Source: Saccharomonospora azurea NA-128
Lineage (GTDB): Bacteria; Actinomycetota; Actinomycetes; Mycobacteriales; Pseudonocardiaceae
Direction: 5' to 3'
Length of the DNA: 64,000 bases
NCBI RefSeq assembly: GCF_000231055.2
Contig: NZ_CM001466.1
Span: forward strand, 2,554,018-2,618,017
Shown: positions 33,518 through 40,895 of the stretch, in pieces
Position numbering within the stretch: position 1 is the stretch's first letter
How the letters are laid out: every line of letters starts with the position of its first letter
Position numbers and translations under genes: made by a program
The notes under the pieces: generated by a model
Databases searched by the model: none
The model's input: only the letters and a program-made list of their open reading frames with translations
Told to the model about the DNA's origin: nothing

Positions 33518-34297
33518 TCAGCCGTGCGTGCGCAGATACTCCAGCTGCGCACGCACACTCTCCTCCGCCGGTGCCCACAACGCGGGGTCGACATCGGCGT
33601 ACACGAGCTCCACCACCTGCCGCGGGGTGGCGTCCTCGCCCAGCCGCCGCAGGGCCTGACGCACCTGGTCGAGCCGCTGTTCGCGGTGGCGCAGGTACTC
33701 GCCTGCGGTGTGCGCGAGATCGGCCAGCTCGGGACCGTGCCCCGGCAGACCCAGCGCGCCCTCGGGCAGAGCCCGCAGCGTGCGCAACGACTCGAGGTAC
33801 GCGCCGAGGTCGGTGAGCACGGTGGTGCCTCGGCCGAGCACCGTGTCACCGGTCAGCACGTGTGTCCGCTCGCCGTGGTCGAGGCGGAGCACCACGGAGT
33901 CGTCCGTGTGCCCCGGGGTGTGCAGGACCTCCAGCGCCAGCCCCGCCGCCCGCAGCACCTCGCCGTGCCCGATCGGACCGGCCCCGCGGCACAGCTGCGG
34001 ATCGAACGCCCGCACCGGCGCGCCGAGTCGCTCCGCGACCACGTCGGCGGCCTCGGTGTGGTCGGGATGCCAGTGGGTCAGCAGCACGAGCTCGACGTCC
34101 GGCAGGCTCGCCAGGGTGTCCACGTGGTCGTCGAGCGCGTGTCCCGGATCGACCACCACCCGGCCGGACGCGCCGGGCGCCTGGAGGATCCACGTGTTGG
34201 TGCCGTCGAGCGTCATCGTCGACGGGTTGTTCTGCAGCAGCACCGTCGCCAGGGGCGAGACCTGGCGGAGCACGCCGTACGCGGGATGGCCGGTCAC
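33518..34297 (-). CDS. MBL-fold metallo-hydrolase (glyoxalase II/LACTB2-like)
   Basis: 259 aa. The metal-binding HxHxDH motif is THWHPDHTEA, a second His in TPGHTDDS, the Asp in LTGDTVLG and a later His in LPGHGPEL, all consistent with a two-zinc hydrolase. The C-terminal helical tail resembles LACTB2-type proteins. Substrate unknown (thioester, RNA end or lactone). The GTG at 34297 overlaps the upstream Nudix stop codon in GTGA. It corresponds to Rv3677c. Confidence 0.88.
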   Translation of the reverse strand: MTGHPAYGVLRQVSPLATVLLQNNPSTMTLDGTNTWILQAPGASGRVVVDPGHALDDHVDTLASLPDVELVLLTHWHPDHTEAADVVAERLGAPVRAFDPQLCRGAGPIGHGEVLRAAGLALEVLHTPGHTDDSVVLRLDHGERTHVLTGDTVLGRGTTVLTDLGAYLESLRTLRALPEGALGLPGHGPELADLAHTAGEYLRHREQRLDQVRQALRRLGEDATPRQVVELVYADVDPALWAPAEESVRAQLEYLRTHG

Positions 34298-35127
34298 AGT
34301 TCCACCACCACACGCTCGCCGTCCCGCACCAACCTCGGCATGATGCGCCGGATCGAGCGCTCGCAGGCGAGGACCTCGGTCGTGGAGCCGAACCGACCGA
34401 TCTCGTCGAGCGTGTGCCACGTCGGCGGCATGAGCGCCGCGCGGCCTGCTTCCGCATCGGCGATGGCGTCGGCAGGCCGCTGCCAACACGTCGACTCGGC
34501 CTCCGACGTCGCGCCGTCGGCGACCTGGCCCTGCGGCAGTGCCGCGACGAAGAAGCGCGCGTCGTACCGGCGCGGCTCCTCCTCGGGCGTGACCCAGTTC
34601 GCCCACGGCCGCAACAGGTCCGCGCGCACCACGAGACCCGCGTCGGCGAGGAACTCCGCCAGCGACAGCGTTCCCGACGTCAGCGCGGCGCGGGCGTCGG
34701 CATAGACACTCGTGTCGGCGACGACGTCGGACGGCGTGCCCGCGAGCAGCACGCCGGACTCCTCGAAGGCCTCCCGCACGACGGCACACACCAACGCCCT
34801 CGCCAACGGCTCCGGACACGAGAACCAGCGGGCCCACTGCGCGGGCGCGGGGCCCACCCAGCCCACGGACGCGTCGGCGTCCCGCTCGTCCACGCCACCG
34901 CCGGGGAACACGGTCATGCCCGACGCGAACGCCATGGTCTTGACTCGCCGTTGCAGGAACACCTCGACACCGGAGCCGTCGGCGGCATCACGCACCAGGA
35001 CGACCGTCGCCGAGTCCTTCGCGGGCACCGGATCCGACGGCGTCTTCTTCGACATCGGCGGCACGACACTCGCGGGGACCGAGAAGCGATCCGCGTCCGC
35101 CCCGCCCAGGTTCGGGAAGTGAGTCAC
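34294..35127 (-). CDS. NUDIX hydrolase (NUDT19-like)
   Basis: 277 aa. The Nudix motif is interrupted: FPGGGVDERDADAS is separated by about 25 residues from the catalytic helix REAFEESGVLL, as in the NUDT19/RP2 subfamily that acts on CoA derivatives. N-terminal beta strands carry ATVVLVRD and VEVFLQRRVKTMAFASGM. Followed in the same direction by the metallo-hydrolase with a four-base overlap. The GTG at 35127 is used; an internal ATG at residue 25 is an alternative. Confidence 0.85.
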   Translation of the reverse strand: MTHFPNLGGADADRFSVPASVVPPMSKKTPSDPVPAKDSATVVLVRDAADGSGVEVFLQRRVKTMAFASGMTVFPGGGVDERDADASVGWVGPAPAQWARWFSCPEPLARALVCAVVREAFEESGVLLAGTPSDVVADTSVYADARAALTSGTLSLAEFLADAGLVVRADLLRPWANWVTPEEEPRRYDARFFVAALPQGQVADGATSEAESTCWQRPADAIADAEAGRAALMPPTWHTLDEIGRFGSTTEVLACERSIRRIMPRLVRDGERVVVEL

Positions 35128-35166
35128 GGCCGCACGATACCGCCGATCAACCGGCGAAGGTCCCGC

Positions 35167-36549
35167 TCAGGGTCGTTCGGCTCCGTTGTTGCTCCGAGCC
35201 GCCTCGGCCCGTTCCCGCTCGGCGAGCTCGGCGTGCAGCTCCCGCAGCAGCTGCCGGTCGCGGTCGGACAGCTGCGGGTCGTCGAGGTTCAGCTCGGGAA
35301 GGTCGACCATGCTCGACGCGAGACCCGCGATCTCCCGACCACGCTCGGAGTCCTCGGCGATCGCGGCACGCAGCTGCGCGACCTCCTCGGCGCTCATCTC
35401 GGTGGTCTCGGCCACGCGGTTCTCCAGCTCGGCCAGCTCGTCGGCGGAGAACGACGGCTTCTGGCGCTCCGGTGTCGCCGGTGGCGTCGGTGGCGTCGGT
35501 GGCGTCGGTGGCGTCGGCGCCTCCTCGACCTGCTCCGCCGTCTCCGGCCGCGCGGCCGGCTCGGACGCGGGCTCGGACGCGGCCGCCGGGACGACCTCGG
35601 GCACGTCCGCGGCGACGGGGGCCACCGGCTCGGCGGCCTCGACCACGGGCGCCTCGTCCGGCGTGACCGCCACGCGCTCCGGTTCGACCTCCACGACCGA
35701 ACGCGAACCGCCCGCCCGTGCCTGCGGGATCTCGACCGGACCGGGCTCAGGCTCGATCCAGGCGTGCTGCCCGGACTGCGGCTCGGGCGTGTGGGGCTGT
35801 TCCGGCGCCGCCACGGCGGCGTGGGCGGCGGGCCGCGGTTCCTCGGCCCGGGCACGAGCCGTTCCCGCGGTGGTCTTGCGCGGCGAGCGCGACCGGGACT
35901 TCGAGCCGCTCCCCTCACTGGTGGCCTGGCTGGAGGCCAGCCACACCGGCGTCGCCGTGGCGAGTGCCGCCTCGTGGTACTCGGTGCGTTCGGCGCTCGG
36001 ACCCGTGACCTCCACGACGGCGCGGATGCCACTGCGCCGCAGTGCGTCCGCGACCCGGAACGCGACGGCGGGCGGATGCGCCTCGGGACCGATCTCGATC
36101 AACACCACCCGCTGGGGCAGCGGACCGGGAACACTGCCCGCCGGCGTGTTCCGCCACACGGCGTGCACCGACCGCACGTCCGGCAGCACCTGCAGCGTGC
36201 GGTCGAGGGCCTCCGCGATACCGGCGTCGGGATCGTTGTCCCGGCTGAACCGGTGGGTGTAGCCCGGCACCGAATCGCCGACGGTGAGCTGGTCGGCCAA
36301 CGCCGCGTCCGACCGGCTCATCTCCAGTACGAGAGCGAGCTCCCGCTGCTCACCCGGCCGCACCATGATCCGGCCCGCGATCAGCGCGCCGACGGCGAGC
36401 TCCGCGGCGTCGTCCAGATGCGAACGGGCGACCAGCTCACGTGCCTCGGACAACGCGCTGTCGTCGAGCCGCCCGGCCAACGCCAGCAGGACGTTGTGCA
36501 GACGCAGCGGAACGGCGAAGCCGTCCTTGGGCAGACCTTCGTCCACCAT
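35167..36549 (-). CDS. protein of unknown function: conserved N-domain, Pro/Glu-rich linker, helical C-terminus
   Basis: 460 aa, cytoplasmic by appearance. Residues 1-215 form a folded domain with HNVLLALAGRLDDSAL, GYTHRFS, DVRSVHAVWR and RTEYHEAALATATPVW. The next gene upstream in the operon has the same motifs in the same order, so the two are paralogs. Residues ~215-390 are low complexity (Ala, Pro, Glu, Arg) with a run of TPP repeats. Residues ~390-460 are helical and acidic (LAELENRVAETTEMSAEEVAQL). No signal or membrane helix. The ATG at 36549 follows GGAG. I cannot name the domain; it lies in a RidA-containing leftward operon, 35 bp after its paralog. Confidence 0.8.
   Translation of the reverse strand: MVDEGLPKDGFAVPLRLHNVLLALAGRLDDSALSEARELVARSHLDDAAELAVGALIAGRIMVRPGEQRELALVLEMSRSDAALADQLTVGDSVPGYTHRFSRDNDPDAGIAEALDRTLQVLPDVRSVHAVWRNTPAGSVPGPLPQRVVLIEIGPEAHPPAVAFRVADALRRSGIRAVVEVTGPSAERTEYHEAALATATPVWLASSQATSEGSGSKSRSRSPRKTTAGTARARAEEPRPAAHAAVAAPEQPHTPEPQSGQHAWIEPEPGPVEIPQARAGGSRSVVEVEPERVAVTPDEAPVVEAAEPVAPVAADVPEVVPAAASEPASEPAARPETAEQVEEAPTPPTPPTPPTPPATPERQKPSFSADELAELENRVAETTEMSAEEVAQLRAAIAEDSERGREIAGLASSMVDLPELNLDDPQLSDRDRQLLRELHAELAERERAEAARSNNGAERP
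35480..35515. repeat. 9-bp tandem repeat (4 perfect copies) within a coding region
   Basis: GGTGGCGTC repeats four times without change (35480-35515), with an imperfect unit before it. On the coding (minus) strand each unit encodes Thr-Pro-Pro in the linker of the 460-aa protein, so copy-number changes would keep frame and only alter linker length. Confidence 0.9.
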
Positions 36550-36584
36550 CCCCCAACTCCCTCCAGCCCGCTGCGACGCGAGCG

Positions 36585-37217
36585 CTATGCGGGTACAAGC
36601 CTGTGGTGACCGGCGTCCACAGCGCCGACGCACACGAACCGGGAGTTCGCGAGCGCCGCCTCGTGGTAGGCGGGCAACTCGACCTGCGTCGGCAGAACCT
36701 CGACGCTGGGCGCCTCGTCACCCAGCACGCGGAGGACGCGCTGGAGTTCGCCGGTGAGGCGAGGCAGACCGGCCACGGCGGTGACCAGCAGGACTCGCTT
36801 GGCCTCGTCCTCGGCGGACCCCCCGTCGTGTCGCCAGCTCTCCCGGACCTCGCCCACATCAGGACGTCCCCGCAACGTTGCGTGCACCACCACGGACACC
36901 GAATCGACGGTGTTCACCCAATCGGGTGCTCCCGTGGTGAATGTGTACCGGTTCTCGGACGAGGCGTCCACCCCCAGTGTCGAACTGACCTCGTGCCAGT
37001 CCGCACCGTGCGGAATGAGACCGGCGACCAACAGGCGATACTCCGATTGGTCCAAATCAATCCTGTGCTTCAGCAAAGTCTTGGGCAGCGTCCTGGCCAG
37101 CGTGCCCATCGCGCCTTCGCCGAGCCAGTCGCGGAACCGCCAGAGCAACCGGTCGGGCAGCCTGCCCGCCAGCCGCAGGAGCAGTTCGTGACAGGAGTTC
37201 TCGATGTCCGGATCCAT
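36585..37217 (-). CDS. protein of unknown function, paralog of the adjacent 460-aa protein
   Basis: 210 aa, soluble. Motifs HELLLRLAGRLPDRLL, NRYTFTTG, DVGEVRESWRHDGG and LPAYHEAALANSRFV line up in order with the N-terminal domain of the downstream gene product, showing a tandem duplication followed by gain or loss of the long tail. The ATG at 37217 shares its first base with the ridA stop codon (TGATG) and has GGAGG 9 bases upstream; GTG at 37220 is an alternative. Translation is therefore likely coupled to ridA. No catalytic motif is recognised. Confidence 0.8.
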   Translation of the reverse strand: MDPDIENSCHELLLRLAGRLPDRLLWRFRDWLGEGAMGTLARTLPKTLLKHRIDLDQSEYRLLVAGLIPHGADWHEVSSTLGVDASSENRYTFTTGAPDWVNTVDSVSVVVHATLRGRPDVGEVRESWRHDGGSAEDEAKRVLLVTAVAGLPRLTGELQRVLRVLGDEAPSVEVLPTQVELPAYHEAALANSRFVCVGAVDAGHHRLVPA

Positions 37218-37672
37218 CACGCGACCTCCACGATGAGCTCGACCTCGACCGGCGCACCCAACGGCAACTCGGCGACGCCGACCGCCGCCCTGGCGTGCGC
37301 GCCCGCCTCGCCGAACACCTCGCCCAGCAGCTCCGACGCGCCGTTGATCACGGCGGGCTGACCGCCGAAGCCCTCGCTCGACGCGACGTAGCCCACGACC
37401 TTCACCACGCGCACCACCGAGTCGATGCCCACGAGAGCGTGGACGGCGGCGAGGCCGTTCAACGCGGCCGTGCGCGCGTACTGCTTCGCCTCCTCCGGGC
37501 TGACCTCGGCCCCGACCTTGCCGGTGGCCGCGAGCTCACCACCCACGAACGGGAGCTGCCCCGACGTGTAAACGTGCGAGCCCGTCCGCACTGCGGGGAC
37601 GTAGGCCGCGACCGGAGCCGCGACGTCGGGCAGTTCGATACCGAGCTCCGCGAGCCTCGCGCTCCACTGCAT
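37217..37672 (-). CDS. RidA/YER057c/UK114-family protein
   Basis: 151 aa. The family N-terminus VPAVRTGSHVYTSGQLPFVGG and the C-terminal ARAAVGVAELPLGAPVEVEL are clear; the Arg in HARAAV occupies the position of the catalytic Arg of enamine/imine deaminases. RidA proteins hydrolyse reactive 2-aminoacrylate-type enamines. The length is slightly above the usual ~130 residues. Coupled by TGATG overlap to the downstream unknown gene. It corresponds to Rv3678c. Confidence 0.88.
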   Translation of the reverse strand: MQWSARLAELGIELPDVAAPVAAYVPAVRTGSHVYTSGQLPFVGGELAATGKVGAEVSPEEAKQYARTAALNGLAAVHALVGIDSVVRVVKVVGYVASSEGFGGQPAVINGASELLGEVFGEAGAHARAAVGVAELPLGAPVEVELIVEVA

Positions 37673-37684
37673 GCGTTCGACCCC

Positions 37685-37846
37685 TCAGTCCTTCGGCCGC
37701 TTGAGGTAGGCGACGTGCTGTTCACCGCTCGGGTTCGGCAACACCGTGACCAGCTCCCAGCCGTCCTCGCCCCACTGATCGAGGATCTGCTTGGTGGCGT
37801 GGATCAACAGGGGCACCGTGGCGTACTCCCACTTCGTGGTACTCAT
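37685..37846 (-). CDS. DUF4177 small protein
   Basis: 53 aa, starting MSTTKWEYATVPLL and containing QWGEDGWELVTVL and AYLKRPKD, the compact DUF4177 pattern (a Trp-Glu-Tyr start and a GWELV core). Ends 12 bp before ridA and shares its direction, so the two are probably co-transcribed. The counterpart is the small gene next to Rv3678c. The function of the family is unknown. Confidence 0.85.
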   Translation of the reverse strand: MSTTKWEYATVPLLIHATKQILDQWGEDGWELVTVLPNPSGEQHVAYLKRPKD

Positions 37847-37879
37847 GGTCGAACACCCTAGCCACTACGGTCTGATCCC

Positions 37880-38128
37880 GTGGAAGCATGGCGCATCCTC
37901 GCGACGGCGTTGCTCGGCGTGTCGGGGCTGATCGGAACACTGCTCGTCATGGCCCGCGCGCGGGAGAAGACGGGGCGCGGCACGACCGTCGCCGTCACCG
38001 GTCTGGTGGGTCTCACCGCGCTCGCGGTCGCCGCCGTTCTCACCCTCACCACGCTGCCCGGCCCCGTGACCTGGGCTCTGGCCGGTGCGACGGCGCTCAT
38101 CGTGAGCGTCCTCGCACTCGCGAGCTGA
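37880..38128 (+). CDS. small membrane protein
   Basis: 82 aa with three hydrophobic helices (ILATALLGVSGLIGTLLVM, TVAVTGLVGLTALAVAAVL, WALAGATALIVSVLALA) and a short basic loop. GTG at 37880. Divergent from the DUF4177 gene and followed after 35 bp by the ArsA-like pair, with which it may be co-transcribed. Not recognised. Confidence 0.65.
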   Translation: MEAWRILATALLGVSGLIGTLLVMARAREKTGRGTTVAVTGLVGLTALAVAAVLTLTTLPGPVTWALAGATALIVSVLALAS

Positions 38129-38163
38129 CCGGACGCCCACCATTTCCGGATACGCTTCGGATT

Positions 38164-39168
38164 GTGACTTCCCTGCCAGGCTGGACCGACGAACTCGCTC
38201 GGACCCGACTGCACTTCGTCACCGGGAAAGGCGGAACCGGCAAGACGACGCTCGCGGCCTCGCTCGGCCTCGCGCTCGCGCGGGGCGGCCGTCGCGTCCT
38301 GCTCGTCGAGGTCGAGGGCAGGCAGGGCTTCGCCCAGGTCTTCGACACCGAGCCGTTGCCGTACGCGGAACAGCGCATCGCGTCCGCACCGGGCGGTGGC
38401 GAGGTCCGGGCCCTGCACATCGACGTCGAGGCGGCGTTGCTCGAGTACTTCGAGATGTTCTACAACCTCGGCTTCGCCGGCCGGACGCTGCGCCGGATGG
38501 GCGCCATCGAGTTCGCCACCACGCTGGCCCCGGGACTCCGTGACGTGCTGCTCACCGGAAAGATCAAGGAGTGCGTCGGCCGCACCGACTCCGACGGCAG
38601 GCACGTCTACGACGCCGTCGTCGTCGACGCCCCGCCCACCGGCCGGGTCGTGAAGTTCCTCGACGTCACCAGGGCGCTCACCGACGTCGCGAAGACCGGC
38701 CCGATCCGCGGGCAGGCCGAGGGCGTCGTGCGCCTGCTGCACTCCGGCGAGACGGCCGTCCACCTCGTCACCCTGCTGGAGGAGATGCCCGTGCGGGAGA
38801 CCCTCGACGCGGTGGCCGAGCTCGACGGCGCGGACCTTCGCCCCGGCGCGGTGCTCGTGAACCGGGTCCGGCCGCCCCGGCTGCCCGCGCCGTCGCTGAC
38901 CCCCGCCGCCGACGGGCAGGTCGACGAGAACGACGTCCGCGCCGGGCTCCGCTCGGCCGGGCTCGACCTGCCCGACTCCACGGTCGAGGCGCTGGTCACC
39001 GAGACCGTCGAACACGCCATCGGGATCGCCGCCGAGGCGCGCTCCTCCGAGCAGCTCGCCGAGGCCGACCTGCCCACGCTGCGGCTTCCCGACCTCCGAG
39101 GCGGGGTGGACGTCGCGGGGCTGTACGAAATCGCCGACGCACTGGTGGACCAGGGAGTACGCCTGTGA
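38164..39168 (+). CDS. ArsA/Get3-like ATPase, first of a pair (Rv3679 type)
   Basis: 334 aa. Deviant Walker [10 protein letters not shown] near residue 22 keeps the signature lysine of the SIMIBI class, and switch-like [10 protein letters not shown] follows near residue 157. The M. tuberculosis ortholog with its partner has been described as a Get3-like complex (BagA/BagB) affecting glycerol use and nitric-oxide resistance; I rely on memory for that. GTG at 38164. Its stop overlaps the next start in GTGA, so both subunits should be made together. Confidence 0.9.
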   Translation: MTSLPGWTDELARTRLHFVTGKGGTGKTTLAASLGLALARGGRRVLLVEVEGRQGFAQVFDTEPLPYAEQRIASAPGGGEVRALHIDVEAALLEYFEMFYNLGFAGRTLRRMGAIEFATTLAPGLRDVLLTGKIKECVGRTDSDGRHVYDAVVVDAPPTGRVVKFLDVTRALTDVAKTGPIRGQAEGVVRLLHSGETAVHLVTLLEEMPVRETLDAVAELDGADLRPGAVLVNRVRPPRLPAPSLTPAADGQVDENDVRAGLRSAGLDLPDSTVEALVTETVEHAIGIAAEARSSEQLAEADLPTLRLPDLRGGVDVAGLYEIADALVDQGVRL

Positions 39169-40307
39169 CCGACCAGCTCGACATCGACAGGTTGCTCGAC
39201 GACCCCGAGACCCGCGTGGTCGTGTGCTGCGGGTCCGGTGGCGTCGGCAAGACCACCACCGCGGCGGCACTCGCGCTGCGCGCCGCCGAGCGGGGCAGGC
39301 AGACCGTGGTCCTGACCATCGACCCCGCCCGCAGGCTCGCCCAGGCTCTGGGCCTGCGCGAACTCGGCAACCAGCCGAGGAAGGTCACGGTCGCGGGGTT
39401 CGAGCCCAAGGGCGAGCTCTGGGCCATGATGCTCGACATGCGCCGCACCTTCGACGACATGGTGCGCAGGCACGCGGGCCCCGAACGCGCCGAGCAGCTC
39501 CTCGCCAACCCCTTCTACCAGACGATCTCCACGTCCTTCTCCGGCACACAGGAGTACATGGCGATGGAGAAACTCGGCCAGCTGGCGGCCACGGAGGAAT
39601 GGGACCTCATCGTCGTCGACACCCCGCCGAGCCGGTCGGCGCTGGACTTCCTCGACGCCCCGAACCGGTTGTCCGCCGCGCTCGACGGCCGGATGATCCG
39701 GCTGCTGACCACGCCCGCGCGGGCCGGGAGCTGGGGCCTGCGCAAGGTCGTCAGCGCCGGCTTCTCGATGTTCGCCAAGGCCGTGTCCACCATCCTCGGT
39801 GGACAGCTGCTCGCCGACGCGTCGGCGTTCATGCAGGCGTTCGACTCGACCTTCGGCGGATTCCGGGAACGCGCCACCAAGACCGCCGAGCTGCTGCGGT
39901 CGAAGGGGACGGCGTTCGTGGTCGTCGCCGCACCCGAGCCCGACGCGCTCCGCGAGGCCAGCTACTTCGTGGAGCGGCTGTCGACCGAGTCGATGCCGCT
40001 GGCCGGGCTGGTCGCCAACCGCACCCATCCCGTGCTCGCGGACCTCTCCGCCATCGACGCCCTCGCCGCGGCCGAGGCGTTGGAGCGCCGGGGCGGCGAG
40101 GGTGACGGCACGGACGCCTCGCTGGCGGCAGCGGTGCTACGGCTGCACGCCGACCGCGTCGAGATGTCGCAACGCGAGGAGCGCCTGCTCGCCCGTTTCA
40201 CGAAGGCGCATCCCCACGTCGCGGTGACCACGGTGCCCGCGCTGCCCAGCGACGTCCACGACCTCACCGGGCTGCGCGACGTGGGCAACCGCCTGGCCGG
40301 TGCGTGA
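39165..40307 (+). CDS. ArsA/Get3-like ATPase, second of a pair (Rv3680 type)
   Basis: 380 aa. The P-loop reads [10 protein letters not shown] near residue 22: the catalytic Lys is present, but the signature lysine at the start of KGGxGKT is replaced by Ser. Switch region [17 protein letters not shown] follows, and a Met- and Phe-rich helical stretch ([11 protein letters not shown]) lies in the client-binding half. Probably forms a heterodimer with the product of the overlapping upstream gene. No tail-anchored client is known from this window. Confidence 0.9.
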   Translation: MTDQLDIDRLLDDPETRVVVCCGSGGVGKTTTAAALALRAAERGRQTVVLTIDPARRLAQALGLRELGNQPRKVTVAGFEPKGELWAMMLDMRRTFDDMVRRHAGPERAEQLLANPFYQTISTSFSGTQEYMAMEKLGQLAATEEWDLIVVDTPPSRSALDFLDAPNRLSAALDGRMIRLLTTPARAGSWGLRKVVSAGFSMFAKAVSTILGGQLLADASAFMQAFDSTFGGFRERATKTAELLRSKGTAFVVVAAPEPDALREASYFVERLSTESMPLAGLVANRTHPVLADLSAIDALAAAEALERRGGEGDGTDASLAAAVLRLHADRVEMSQREERLLARFTKAHPHVAVTTVPALPSDVHDLTGLRDVGNRLAGA

Positions 40308-40340
40308 CAGCGCCCGCGTGATCCCGCACCGCGTCGGGCG

Positions 40341-40640
40341 TCAGGACACGCGCTGCGCGGCGGGCTCGTACTCCCGCTTGGCCGATTCGAGCAGGTCACG
40401 CCAGCTCGCCACCTCCGGCCTGCGGCGAAGCAGCGCGCGGCGCTCGCGCTCGGTCATGCCGCCCCAGACGCCGAAGTCGATACGGTTGTCCAGCGCCTCC
40501 GCCAGACATTCGGTGCGGACCGGACAACCCATGCAGACCAGCTTGGCCCGGTTCTGTTCGGCTCCCCGCACGAACAGGCCATCCGGATCGCTGTCCCTGC
40601 AGAACGCATGGACGCGCCAGTCCGAGAAGTCGTACCTCAT
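40341..40640 (-). CDS. WhiB-family iron-sulfur regulator (WhiB4-like)
   Basis: 99 aa. The four cluster-binding cysteines are at 14, 36, 39 and 45 (CxxC between 36 and 39), followed by the WhiB turn FGVWGG at residues 56-61 and a basic C-terminal segment ERERRALLRRR for DNA binding. Position beside the ArsA-like genes and a PonA2-like gene equals that of WhiB4 (Rv3681c), an oxygen- and redox-responsive regulator. The ATG at 40640 follows AGGAG-x6. Divergent from the penicillin-binding protein gene. Confidence 0.9.
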   Translation of the reverse strand: MRYDFSDWRVHAFCRDSDPDGLFVRGAEQNRAKLVCMGCPVRTECLAEALDNRIDFGVWGGMTERERRALLRRRPEVASWRDLLESAKREYEPAAQRVS

Positions 40641-40895
40641 ACCCCCAGCTCCTACCCTGTTACGACCGGCAGGCAGGCGACGGAGCGTGCGACCGCGTCC
40701 CCCACGAGCAGGTCTTTTCGTACTCACGTCCCTCCGACGAAGCCTCCCCAGGCGTCGTTCCCGTGAGTTTGTTGACGGACTGTAGGGGCTTCCGGTTCCC
40801 TCCGCCAAGCCCCCATGGTCATTTGTTATCAGACGGCCTCTGGCTCAAGGGAACGGGTCACCGCGATCACACCACGGTGTGCGTACCCTTAGTGC

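Noticed and set aside
35480-35515. CRISPR-like repeat
   Set aside because: Units are 9 bp, directly adjacent without spacers and in coding frame.
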